A stretch of DNA of 12,857 nucleotides from contig JAEZDA010000041.1 in the NCBI GenBank assembly GCA_023433345.1, positions 1 to 12,857 on the forward strand, in the 5' to 3' direction. Position numbers and translations under genes: made by a program. The notes under the pieces were generated by a model. The model saw only the letters and a program-made list of their open reading frames with translations, did no database searches and was not told the DNA's origin. Of the stretch, positions 6,327 through 12,132 are shown piece after piece; the first letter of the stretch is position 1, and each line of letters begins with the position of its first letter. Origin of the DNA: Bacteroidota bacterium. Lineage in GTDB: Bacteria > Bacteroidota > Bacteroidia > Chitinophagales > Chitinophagaceae.

Positions 6327-6725
6327 TTAAAATATGTTGCACAATACTTCACCACCCACATTCTGAGCCTTTGCTTCCTTATCTGTCATTACACCTTTTG
6401 ATGTAGAGATGATTGCAACGCCCAAACCGTTTTTCACGCGTTTGAAGTCTTCAGGTTTTGAGTATGTACGAAGACCCGGGCGACTTACTCTTTCCAGGCT
6501 TTGGATAACCGGAAGTTTGGTTGTTGGGTCGTATTTCAAAGCGATCTTAATGATACCTTGTTTGTTGTCATCTTCAAACTTGTACTTCAGGATGTAACCT
6601 TTTTCGTACAGGATTTCGGTGATGCGTTTTTTCAGGTTGCTTGCAGGGATCTCAACGATACGGTGGTTAGCCATTTGTGCGTTGCGAATCCTCGTCAAAT
6701 AATCTGCGATTGGATCAGTTACCAT
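6327..6725 (-). CDS. rpsH: 30S ribosomal protein S8
   Basis: A 132-residue primary 16S rRNA-binding protein (130 in E. coli) that organises the 30S central domain. The N-terminus MVTDPIADYLTRIRNAQMA is canonical. The C-terminal RNA-binding block includes GLGVAIISTSKGVMTD (near residues 101-116) and the closing GGEVLCNIF. The final cysteine-containing strand is typical of S8. In E. coli S8 represses its own operon by binding the rplX-rplE junction; here those genes overlap by one base, so a similar site would have to lie within coding sequence. An 84-base A/T-rich spacer separates it from rpsN. Confidence 0.98.
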   Translation of the reverse strand: MVTDPIADYLTRIRNAQMANHRIVEIPASNLKKRITEILYEKGYILKYKFEDDNKQGIIKIALKYDPTTKLPVIQSLERVSRPGLRTYSKPEDFKRVKNGLGVAIISTSKGVMTDKEAKAQNVGGEVLCNIF

Positions 6726-6809
6726 TGTTATTTTCTGTTAATGATTTTAATAATTTATTACAATGCGATATCCAGTAAAAGTTGAATGCTTTGCTGGTTT
6801 GTTTATGAA

Positions 6810-7079
6810 TTACCAGCTTGCTTTTGTAACTCCGGGAATTTTTCCCTGCAAAGCCATGTCCCTGAACATTACGCGGCTCACTCCGAAGTGACGCATGTAA
6901 CCACGGGGTCTTCCGGTAAGCTGGCAACGGTTTTTCAAACGAACTGGTGATGCATTTTTTGGAAGAAGATCCAATGCTGCGTAATCACCTGCTGCTTTAA
7001 GGGCCGCTCTTTTTTCAGCATAACGGGCTACGATTTTCTCGCGCTTTCTCTGCCTGGCTTCAATTGATTTTTTTGCCAT
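6810..7079 (-). CDS. rpsN: 30S ribosomal protein S14, zinc-free type
   Basis: An 89-residue S14 of the 30S head. It begins MAKKSIEARQRKREKIVARY and ends with the family signature: LKNRCQLTGRPRGYMRHFGV (48-67), then SRVMFRDMALQGKIPGVTKASW. Only one cysteine is present (in KNRCQLTG), so the four-cysteine zinc ribbon of the short, about 61-residue form is absent. This is the C-minus class, whose members are longer; E. coli S14 has 101 residues. It starts two bases after the rplE stop, implying tight translational coupling. Zinc-independent S14 in the main operon means 30S assembly does not depend on zinc for this protein. Confidence 0.98.
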   Translation of the reverse strand: MAKKSIEARQRKREKIVARYAEKRAALKAAGDYAALDLLPKNASPVRLKNRCQLTGRPRGYMRHFGVSRVMFRDMALQGKIPGVTKASW

Positions 7080-7081
7080 AA

Positions 7082-7657
7082 TTAATTGTCAGATTTTTTA
7101 ACGTTTTTAAACGGCATACCAAGTTCTTTCAACAATTCAAATGCCTCTTCATTGGTATTTGCAGTTGTTACAAAAGTGATATCCATACCGGTGATCTTAT
7201 TTACCTTATCAATATCGATCTCCGGGAAAATGATTTGTTCAGTTACGCCCAGGGTGTAGTTTCCGCGGCCATCAAATGATTTATCATTGATACCTTTAAA
7301 ATCACGAACGCGTGGCAGTGATACAGAAACCAGCCTGTCTAAAAACTCATACATCTTTACACCGCGAAGTGTAACGCGGGCACCGATGGGCATGTTCTTA
7401 CGCAATTTAAAGTTGGAGATATCCTTCTTTGAATTGGTGGCAACAGCTTTTTGTCCGGTGATGTTGCTTAGTTCATCAACGGCAACGTCGATAAGTTTCT
7501 TATCAGCAACAGCGCCATTCACACCACGGTTCAAACAGATCTTTGTAAGCCTTGGAGCCTGCATAACTGTTTTGTAGTTGAATTTCTTCATTAAGGCAGG
7601 TACAACTTCTTTTTTGTACTTGTCTGCCAACCTGGGTTTGTTAGTTGTTGTGCTCAT
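7082..7657 (-). CDS. rplE: 50S ribosomal protein L5
   Basis: A 191-residue 5S rRNA-binding protein (179 in E. coli) of the central protuberance; it contacts S13 and the P-site tRNA. The conserved blocks are visible: RLADKYKKEVVPALMKKF (9-26), the KICLNRGVNGA strand, NSKKDISNFKLRKNMPIGAR (75-94), LPRVRDFKGI and the ending FVTTANTNEEAFELLKELGM. Its ATG shares one base with the rplX stop (TAATG), so translation is probably coupled. A GGGGAGG sequence, formed by the last rplX codons at 7668-7674, lies ten bases upstream. It is the only strong Shine-Dalgarno-like match noticed near a start in this window. Confidence 0.98.
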   Translation of the reverse strand: MSTTTNKPRLADKYKKEVVPALMKKFNYKTVMQAPRLTKICLNRGVNGAVADKKLIDVAVDELSNITGQKAVATNSKKDISNFKLRKNMPIGARVTLRGVKMYEFLDRLVSVSLPRVRDFKGINDKSFDGRGNYTLGVTEQIIFPEIDIDKVNKITGMDITFVTTANTNEEAFELLKELGMPFKNVKKSDN

Positions 7658-7995
7658 TATTTAATTACCTCCCCTGATTTTTTTGCGGTTCTGATTAATT
7701 TACCCTTTTCGCGTGAACGGCTGATCTTGCTTGGTCCGCCGGATTTTGCATCCCACAACATCACGTTGCTGATGGCGATCGGTGCTTCGGTTTTAACGAT
7801 TCCACCTTTTGTATTCTGAGCCGTTGGCTTAGTGTGTTTAGTAACGATGTTCACACCTTCAACCAATACGCGGCCTTTCTCAAGAATCACCTCCAACACT
7901 TTACGTGGCTTCTTCAGATCTTTATCATCACCAGTGATCACAACCACTGAATCGCCTTTTTTAATGTTGAACTTGGGTTTAAATCTTGTACTCAT
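7657..7995 (-). CDS. rplX: 50S ribosomal protein L24
   Basis: An assembly-initiator protein of the 50S subunit (112 residues; 104 in E. coli) that binds the 5' region of 23S rRNA near the tunnel exit. From the chosen start it reads MSTRFKPKFNIKKGDSVVVI, then TGDDKDLKKPRKVLEVILEK, a KOW domain, followed by RVLVEGVNIVTKHTKP, the classic L24 block. The frame extends upstream to another methionine at 8028 (MNFDFSCKFKK), but those residues come from the heptad-repeat spacer and do not resemble L24, so 7995 was chosen. The leader is A-rich (CAAAAAAATG). Its stop overlaps the rplE start by one base. Confidence 0.97.
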   Translation of the reverse strand: MSTRFKPKFNIKKGDSVVVITGDDKDLKKPRKVLEVILEKGRVLVEGVNIVTKHTKPTAQNTKGGIVKTEAPIAISNVMLWDAKSGGPSKISRSREKGKLIRTAKKSGEVIK

Positions 7996-8013
7996 TTTTT
8001 TGAATTTGCAGGA

Positions 8014-8048
8014 AAAGTCAAAATTCAAAAGTCAAAACTCAAAAACTG
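8014..8048. repeat. heptad repeat array, rplN-rplX spacer (first)
   Basis: The plus strand reads as consecutive 7-base units AAAGTCA, AAATTCA, AAAGTCA, AAACTCA, AAAACTG. In the transcript sense these are TGAGTTT, TGACTTT, TGAATTT, TGACTTT. The period of exactly seven is unbroken for four units, with the fifth degenerate. It lies just upstream of the rplX start. Confidence 0.85.
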
Positions 8049-8069
8049 TTTTTAACCTGATTTCGATTT

Positions 8070-8097
8070 CCTTTTTACTTTTTCCTTTTTAATTTTT
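8070..8097. repeat. heptad repeat array, rplN-rplX spacer (second)
   Basis: The plus strand reads CCTTTTT, ACTTTTT, CCTTTTT, AATTTTT; in the transcript these are AAAAATT, AAAAAGG, AAAAAGT, AAAAAGG. It has the same period as the neighbouring array at 8014-8048 but a different core sequence. It ends two bases before the rplN stop codon. Low-complexity A/T slippage could also produce it. Confidence 0.7.
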
Positions 8098-8099
8098 AC

Positions 8100-8468
8100 T
8101 TACAGTACTTCCGGAGCCAGGGAGATGATCTTCATGTATCCCTTATCTCTCAGTTCACGGGCAACCGGCCCGAAGATGCGCGTACCACGTGGTTCGTCTG
8201 CATTGTTCAACAACACTACTGCGTTGTCGTCGAAGCGGATGTAAGAACCATCTTTACGGCGCAGTTTGTTTACGGTACGAACAATAACCGCCTTGCTCAC
8301 TGTTCCTTTTTTGATACCGCCGGCAGGCATAGCGTCTTTCACGGTAACAACGATCTTGTCGCCGATCTTTGCATAATCCTGTCCGCTGTTTCCCAGCACG
8401 CGAATGCACAATACCTCTTTTGCACCGCTGTTATCCGCAACATTTAGTCTGCTCTCTTGCTGAATCAT
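8100..8468 (-). CDS. rplN: 50S ribosomal protein L14
   Basis: A 122-residue protein (123 in E. coli) at the subunit interface, forming bridges with 16S rRNA next to L19. It begins MIQQESRLNVADNSGAKEVL with the invariant ADNSGAK block at residues 11-17. The signature continues through KIGDKIVVTVKDAMPAGG (35-52), then KGTVSKAVIVRT. The conserved GTRIFGPVARELRDKGYMKI (95-114) closes it. It heads the spc part of the cluster after rpsQ, but the 121-base spacer ahead of it is unusually long and contains heptad repeats. Confidence 0.98.
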   Translation of the reverse strand: MIQQESRLNVADNSGAKEVLCIRVLGNSGQDYAKIGDKIVVTVKDAMPAGGIKKGTVSKAVIVRTVNKLRRKDGSYIRFDDNAVVLLNNADEPRGTRIFGPVARELRDKGYMKIISLAPEVL

Positions 8469-8550
8469 TTTATTTTAATTTACGACCCGTGATAGTTGGA
8501 CTTTATTCCTCCGATCCGGACCAGTGTTTGTCTTTTTATAATGTTTGCGA

Positions 8551-8585
8551 AAATGGAAATCGTAATTCCGGAATCCGCAATCGTA
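8551..8585. repeat. heptad repeat array, rpsQ-rplN spacer
   Basis: In the transcript sense the units read TACGATT, GCGGATT, CCGGAAT, TACGATT, TCCATTT without gaps, starting four bases after the rpsQ stop codon. The next seven bases (TCGCAAA) no longer match. TACGATT recurs exactly, two units apart. The remainder of the 121-base spacer holds CTTTATTCCTCCGATC (8501-8516), nearly the same as a segment in the rpsH-rplF spacer. Confidence 0.8.
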
Positions 8586-8589
8586 AAAT

Positions 8590-8868
8590 CTATTTTACTT
8601 TTTCAACCACTTCCACCAGTCTCCAACGCTTCATTTTGCTCATTGGGCGGGTTTCCATGATCCTTACCGTATCACCGATGTTGCACTCATTCTTTTCATC
8701 ATGGGCATGAAAGCTGGTGGTTTTTTTAAGGAACTTTCCGTAGAGCGGATGCTTGATCTTACGTTCAACTTTCACAGTGATGGTTTTATCCATTTTATTG
8801 CTGGATACCACGCCGATCCTGGTCTTCCTTAAATTTCTGTCAACGGTATTTGTTGTTGTCGATTCCAT
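8590..8868 (-). CDS. rpsQ: 30S ribosomal protein S17
   Basis: A 92-residue primary 16S rRNA-binding protein (84 in E. coli) with an OB fold. The core starts RKTRIGVVSSNKMDKTITVK (14-33), followed by VERKIKHPLYGKFLKKTTSF (34-53), the diagnostic S17 stretch. It continues through DEKNECNIGDTVRIMETRPM and ends SKMKRWRLVEVVEKVK. An N-terminal extension of about 12 residues rich in threonine (MESTTTNTVDRN) accounts for the extra length; the only ATG giving the full core is the one used. It lies 16 bases after rpmC. Confidence 0.97.
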   Translation of the reverse strand: MESTTTNTVDRNLRKTRIGVVSSNKMDKTITVKVERKIKHPLYGKFLKKTTSFHAHDEKNECNIGDTVRIMETRPMSKMKRWRLVEVVEKVK

Positions 8869-8884
8869 TTTTATTGTTTTCGGA

Positions 8885-9094
8885 TTATGCTCCTATTTGT
8901 GTTTTCTTTAATAGTGTTTTGAGGCGCGCGATATCTCTCCTTAAAGCACGGATGCTTTGCGGATTTTCAAGCGGGGCGATGGCGTGAGCGAAACTAAGTT
9001 TCTTCAAACGCTGCTCGTCTTCTTTGATCTTAGCAGTAAGATCAGTTTCAGACAACCCTTTTACACTGTTTAAAAAATCTATTTTCTTTGACAT
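8885..9094 (-). CDS. rpmC: 50S ribosomal protein L29
   Basis: A 69-residue, two-helix protein near the tunnel exit, contacting L23 and helping form the docking site for trigger factor and SRP. The sequence has the L29 plan: helix one (SETDLTAKIKEDEQRLKKLS), the conserved F-x-HA-x-(A/P)-LENP turn (SFAHAIAPLENPQSIR), then helix two (RALRRDIARLKTLLKK). It is a few residues longer than the E. coli protein (63). It sits between rplP and rpsQ as expected; 48 bases separate it from rplP. Confidence 0.97.
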   Translation of the reverse strand: MSKKIDFLNSVKGLSETDLTAKIKEDEQRLKKLSFAHAIAPLENPQSIRALRRDIARLKTLLKKTQIGA

Positions 9095-9142
9095 TTCTAA
9101 AAATTTGATATTTCAATAATCTGCTTCGGTTATCCGTAACAG

Positions 9143-9562
9143 TTATGCTGTGAAATCGTGACGAACAACAAACTTTGTAAGGATCGGCAGCTTCTGAGCA
9201 GCAAGAGCGAATGCTTCTTTAGCCACTTGTTCAGGCACACCATCAGCTTCAAAGATGATGCGGCCCGGCTGAACGATAGCAGCCCAACCTTCCGGGTTAC
9301 CTTTACCTTTACCCATCCTTACCTCTGCAGGCTTAGCGGTAATTGGTTTATCCGGGAAAACCCTGATCCACACGTTTCCTTCCCTTTTCATGTGACGCGT
9401 CATTGCCTGGCGTGCACTCTCGATCTGGCGGTTAGTCAGCCAAACACTGTCCAATGCCTTAAGACCAAAGGTTCCGAAAGCAAGGGTAGCACCACGCTTG
9501 GTATCGCCCTTCATCCTTCCTTTCTGCGTTTTCCTGTGTTTGGTTCTTTTCGGTGATAACAT
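9143..9562 (-). CDS. rplP: 50S ribosomal protein L16
   Basis: A 139-residue protein (136 in E. coli) next to the peptidyl transferase centre and A-site tRNA. It begins MLSPKRTKHRKTQKGRMKG, the canonical N-terminus. The core NVWIRVFPDKPITAKPAEVR (63-82) is followed by the flexible loop MGKGKGNPEGWAA (83-95) that reaches the tRNA elbow. The loop arginine that is hydroxylated in some proteobacteria corresponds to R82; nothing indicates that modification here. It is separated from rpsC by a 50-base spacer made almost wholly of octad repeats. Confidence 0.98.
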   Translation of the reverse strand: MLSPKRTKHRKTQKGRMKGDTKRGATLAFGTFGLKALDSVWLTNRQIESARQAMTRHMKREGNVWIRVFPDKPITAKPAEVRMGKGKGNPEGWAAIVQPGRIIFEADGVPEQVAKEAFALAAQKLPILTKFVVRHDFTA

Positions 9563-9570
9563 TGTATTCT

Positions 9571-9610
9571 AATTTGCTAATTTGATAATTTGATGATTTG
9601 ATAATTTAAA
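9571..9610. repeat. octad repeat array, rpsC-rplP spacer
   Basis: The plus strand reads as five gapless 8-base units: AATTTGCT, AATTTGAT, AATTTGAT, GATTTGAT, AATTTAAA. It fills most of the 50 bases between the rpsC stop and the rplP start. It is the cleanest example of the octad family in this window. Two further copies (AATTTGAT, AATTTATA at 12441-12456) lie in the 28-base rplD-rplW spacer. Confidence 0.85.
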
Positions 9611-9612
9611 AA

Positions 9613-10413
9613 TTATCTACGTCCTCCACGACCCGCGCCGCCATCTCTCCTGTCTCCGCCACCGCGACGGTCTCCGCCACCACGGCGATCACCACCACGA
9701 TCTCCCCTGTCAAAACCACCCGGCTGCCTTTCAGCACCGTCAGTTTTTCCGCCGGCGATCAGGTTAGGGTTCAGGTCACGTTTGCCTAGTACTTCACCTT
9801 TACAGATCCATACTTTAATACCGATCTTTCCGTAAACAGTCAGAGCGAAAACGTTAGCGTAATCAATATCCATACGCAGAGTATGCAATGGAGTACGGCC
9901 TTGTTTGATCTCTTCGCTACGAGCGATCTCTGCACCACCCAAACGTCCGCCAACTTTTACCTTGATACCTTCTGCACCCATACGAAGTGCTGAAGCGATA
10001 GACATTTTGATAGCTCTTTTATAATTGATCCTGTTTTCCAACTGGCGAGCGATGGTATCGGCAACGATGTTCGCATCCAGTTCAGGGCGACGGATCTCGA
10101 GGATGTTTATTTGTACATCATCTTTCCCGCAAAGTTTCTTCAGTTCTTCCTTGATCCTGTCAACCTCTCCACCGCCTTTACCGATGATGATACCAGGCTT
10201 AGAGGTGTGAATAGTTACAATAAGTTTGTTCAAAGTACGCTCAATAACTATCTTGGCAATACCACCCTTATTGATACGGGCGTTCAGGTAATTCCTGATC
10301 TTATTGTCTTCGATCAATTTGTTTGCGTAATCTTTTTTGGAAGCATACCAGTTACTGTCCCAGCCCCGGATGATTCCTAACCTTGCACCTATTGGATTGG
10401 TTTTCTGACCCAT
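9613..10413 (-). CDS. rpsC: 30S ribosomal protein S3 with glycine/arginine-rich tail
   Basis: A 266-residue 30S protein (233 in E. coli) lining the mRNA entry tunnel, with helicase activity shared with S4 and S5. It begins MGQKTNPIGARLGIIRGWDS. The KH domain has GIIIGKGGGEVDRIKEEL (74-91) with its GKGG loop, and the C-terminal domain has GRLGGAEIARSEEIKQGRTP, then GKIGIKVWICKGEVLG. After residue 220 the protein ends in a 46-residue low-complexity tail containing three DRR units joined by GGG spacers and finishing GRGGRR. The tail is encoded by 18-base repeats near 9646-9700 with third-position variation, so it appears maintained at protein level. It is 39 bases after rplV. Confidence 0.98.
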   Translation of the reverse strand: MGQKTNPIGARLGIIRGWDSNWYASKKDYANKLIEDNKIRNYLNARINKGGIAKIVIERTLNKLIVTIHTSKPGIIIGKGGGEVDRIKEELKKLCGKDDVQINILEIRRPELDANIVADTIARQLENRINYKRAIKMSIASALRMGAEGIKVKVGGRLGGAEIARSEEIKQGRTPLHTLRMDIDYANVFALTVYGKIGIKVWICKGEVLGKRDLNPNLIAGGKTDGAERQPGGFDRGDRGGDRRGGGDRRGGGDRRDGGAGRGGRR

Positions 10414-10427
10414 ATTTTTAATTTAGA

Positions 10428-10450
10428 CTTCAACCCTTGCGGGAATGAAG
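10428..10450 (-). other. GCAA-tetraloop hairpin just after rplV
   Basis: In the transcript CUUCA pairs with UGAAG (10446-10450 and 10428-10432). After a small internal loop, CCC pairs with GGG (10441-10443 and 10434-10436) around a GCAA loop, a GNRA tetraloop. It begins two bases after the rplV stop codon. No U-tract follows, so a processing, stability or spacing role is more likely than termination. Confidence 0.45.
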
Positions 10451-10452
10451 CA

Positions 10453-10854
10453 TTATTTTGCGTTTGTTGTTTTAGTTTCTTTTTTAACTGCCAGTCTCTT
10501 CTTAGCTGCCTTTGTTTCTTCACCGGCATCAACGATCACAGTAACGTGGTTGCTGCGTTTGCGAACACGGTAGCCACGACCCTGAGGCGCCGGGCGCATA
10601 CGCTTGATAACGCGGGCACCGTCAACCATAATGGTTTTAACGATCAATCCATTTTCATCAGCGCCTTCATTCTTCGCTTTCCAATTGCTTATTGCAGATA
10701 AAACAAGTTTCCTCAAAGGAACTGCCGGATGCTTTGGATTGTGCTCCAGGATAGCCAATGCTTTCTCGATCTCCATACCACGGATAAGGTCTGCGAGTAA
10801 ACGCATCTTCCTGGGTGAGGTCGGGTAATTGTTCAATTTTGCTACTGCTTCCAT
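10453..10854 (-). CDS. rplV: 50S ribosomal protein L22
   Basis: A 133-residue 50S protein (110 in E. coli) with a long beta-hairpin reaching into the nascent-peptide tunnel. Near the N-terminus is YPTSPRKMRLLADLIRGM (10-27). The tunnel hairpin is around DGARVIKRMRPAPQGRGYRV (78-97), with the invariant RMRPAPQGRGYR tip. The strand SNHVTVIVDAG closes the core. The remaining C-terminal residues, from about 112, are a lysine-rich tail (ETKAAKKRLAVKKETKTTNAK, split after KKRLAV) that explains the extra length and probably contacts rRNA. No macrolide-resistance-type deletion is seen at the hairpin tip. Confidence 0.98.
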   Translation of the reverse strand: MEAVAKLNNYPTSPRKMRLLADLIRGMEIEKALAILEHNPKHPAVPLRKLVLSAISNWKAKNEGADENGLIVKTIMVDGARVIKRMRPAPQGRGYRVRKRSNHVTVIVDAGEETKAAKKRLAVKKETKTTNAK

Positions 10855-10860
10855 TTTTAT

Positions 10861-10888
10861 AAGTATAAAGTACTAAGTACCTGGTATT
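10861..10888. repeat. heptad repeat array, rpsS-rplV spacer
   Basis: The plus strand reads AAGTATA, AAGTACT, AAGTACC, TGGTATT without gaps; in the transcript the units are AATACCA, GGTACTT, AGTACTT, TATACTT. It occupies 28 of the 42 spacer bases and ends six bases before the rplV start codon, so the array itself forms the rplV leader. Confidence 0.75.
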
Positions 10889-10896
10889 AAGATTTA

Positions 10897-11166
10897 TTAC
10901 ATTTTTTTGCTGGAGTGACCCCTGAAGTTCCTGGTTGGTGCGAATTCGCCCAGCTTGTGGCCAACCATAAATTCAGTTACATACACCGGGATGAATTTGT
11001 TTCCGTTGTGCACCGCGAAAGTGTGGCCAACGAAGTCCGGTGAAATGGTGCTCCTGCGGCTCCATGTTTTGATCACGCCTTTTTTTGATTTTCCTTCCGT
11101 CATCGCGATGATCTTCCCTTCCAGGTTAGCATCGATGTAAGGACCTTTTTTTAACGAACGAGCCAT
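10897..11166 (-). CDS. rpsS: 30S ribosomal protein S19
   Basis: An 89-residue 30S head protein (92 in E. coli) that pairs with S13 and contacts the A-site finger and tRNA. It begins MARSLKKGPYIDANL. The signature KTWSRRSTISPDFVGHTFAV (33-52) is followed by HNGNKFIPVYVTEFMVGHKL (53-72), then GEFAPTRNFRGHSSKK. All conserved S19 blocks are present with no gaps. It follows rplB after a 63-base spacer carrying a UUCG hairpin. Confidence 0.98.
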   Translation of the reverse strand: MARSLKKGPYIDANLEGKIIAMTEGKSKKGVIKTWSRRSTISPDFVGHTFAVHNGNKFIPVYVTEFMVGHKLGEFAPTRNFRGHSSKKM

Positions 11167-11187
11167 ATTGTTGTTTTCTGTTTATTC

Positions 11188-11203
11188 TCCCGCCGAAGCA
11201 GGA
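11188..11203 (-). other. UUCG-tetraloop hairpin in rplB-rpsS spacer
   Basis: The transcript reads U-CCUGC-UUCG-GCGGG-A: a six-base-pair stem with one G-U pair, closed by the C(UUCG)G tetraloop, which is known to be exceptionally stable. The following bases (GAATAAACAGAAAAC) lack a U-run, so it is not an intrinsic terminator. It may act in mRNA processing, protection from exonucleases or ribosome spacing. Confidence 0.6.
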
Positions 11204-11229
11204 TATTTTAACAATGATTGTTTACTTAA

Positions 11230-12072
11230 TTATTTATTCGGCAACTTCTTTCCGTTGCGGCGGCTGATAATCAGTTTATCTGATCCCTTACCGCGTGTAC
11301 GGGTGATTTCACCTTTTGCATATTTACCGGTACGGCTGCGAGGGTGACCACCAGAGGCACGACCTTCACCACCACCCATCGGGTGATCAACGGGGTTCAT
11401 CGCTACCGCACGAGTGCGTGGACGAATTCCTTTCCAACGGTTTCTACCTGCTTTACCCATGCTCTCCAGGCTATGATCGCTGTTGCTGGTAACACCAACT
11501 GTTCCGTAGCAATTGATCAAAACCTTTCTCAACTCACCGCTTGGCATTTTCAATACTGCATATTTTTCTTCCTTGTTGCTCAATTGAGCAGAAGTACCTG
11601 CACTTCTTACAAGGATACCGCCCTGACCGGGTTGCATTTCGATGTTATGCACGTTTGTACCAAGAGGCATGTTTTTCAGCATCAACGCATTTCCTAATTC
11701 AGGAGCAACCTCATCTCCGCTGATAACAGTTTGACCAACCTGTAAACCTTGAGGAGCCAGGATGTAACGCTTCTCACCATCAGCATAAGCCAAAAGGGCG
11801 ATGAAAGCGGTACGGTTTGGATCGTACACGATAGTTTTTACAAGAGCGGGAATATTTTTCTTATTCCTTTTGAAATCTATGATACGGTACATGGTTTTGT
11901 TTCCGCCTCCCATGTAGCGCATTGATCTACGGCCTTGTGAATTTCTTCCGGCAGTATTCTTTTGTTTTTCCAACAAAGATTTTTCCGGGATGTTGGTAGT
12001 AACCTCTGCATAGGCATTACCGATCCTCCATCTTGTTCCGGCTGTTGTTGGTTTGTATTTCCTAAGTGCCAT
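11230..12072 (-). CDS. rplB: 50S ribosomal protein L2
   Basis: A 280-residue 50S protein (273 in E. coli), needed for subunit association and for the peptidyl transferase centre. It begins MALRKYKPTTAGTRWR. The OB domain holds GRRSMRYMGGGNKTMYRIID (47-66), and the SH3-like domain has LPLGT-type and GQGG loops (NMPLGTNVHNIE, QPGQGG). The C-terminal block MNPVDHPMGGGEGRASGGHP (225-244) contains the functionally critical histidine (H230). The second histidine of the E. coli DHPHGGGEG motif is methionine (M232); to my knowledge DHPM is common in Bacteroidota. The basic tail ends SRRNGKKLPNK. Confidence 0.98.
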   Translation of the reverse strand: MALRKYKPTTAGTRWRIGNAYAEVTTNIPEKSLLEKQKNTAGRNSQGRRSMRYMGGGNKTMYRIIDFKRNKKNIPALVKTIVYDPNRTAFIALLAYADGEKRYILAPQGLQVGQTVISGDEVAPELGNALMLKNMPLGTNVHNIEMQPGQGGILVRSAGTSAQLSNKEEKYAVLKMPSGELRKVLINCYGTVGVTSNSDHSLESMGKAGRNRWKGIRPRTRAVAMNPVDHPMGGGEGRASGGHPRSRTGKYAKGEITRTRGKGSDKLIISRRNGKKLPNK

Positions 12073-12132
12073 TTTTAATCTCTTTTTACTTTGTCAAAAC
12101 TTTGCGGTGCTGACCACCATTCATTAACAATA

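Noticed and set aside
7996..8028. Upstream ATG extending rplX by eleven residues
   Set aside because: MNFDFSCKFKK is translated from the heptad-repeat spacer and does not match L24 N-termini; MSTRFKPKFNIKKGD does.
8014..8097. Periodic arrays considered as a CRISPR
   Set aside because: Units are 7 bases with no spacers, the arrays are under 40 bases, and no cas genes are nearby.
9646..9753. S3 tail as a frameshift artefact or readthrough into non-coding sequence
   Set aside because: The frame continues smoothly from the conserved EVLGKRDL segment to a TAA stop, repeats are in frame with synonymous changes, and C-terminal extensions of S3 are plausible in this phylum.
11226..12072. Loss of the second histidine in the L2 DHPHGGGEG motif as a damaging mutation
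   Set aside because: The critical first histidine is kept, and the DHPM form is, to my knowledge, common in Bacteroidota L2 proteins.
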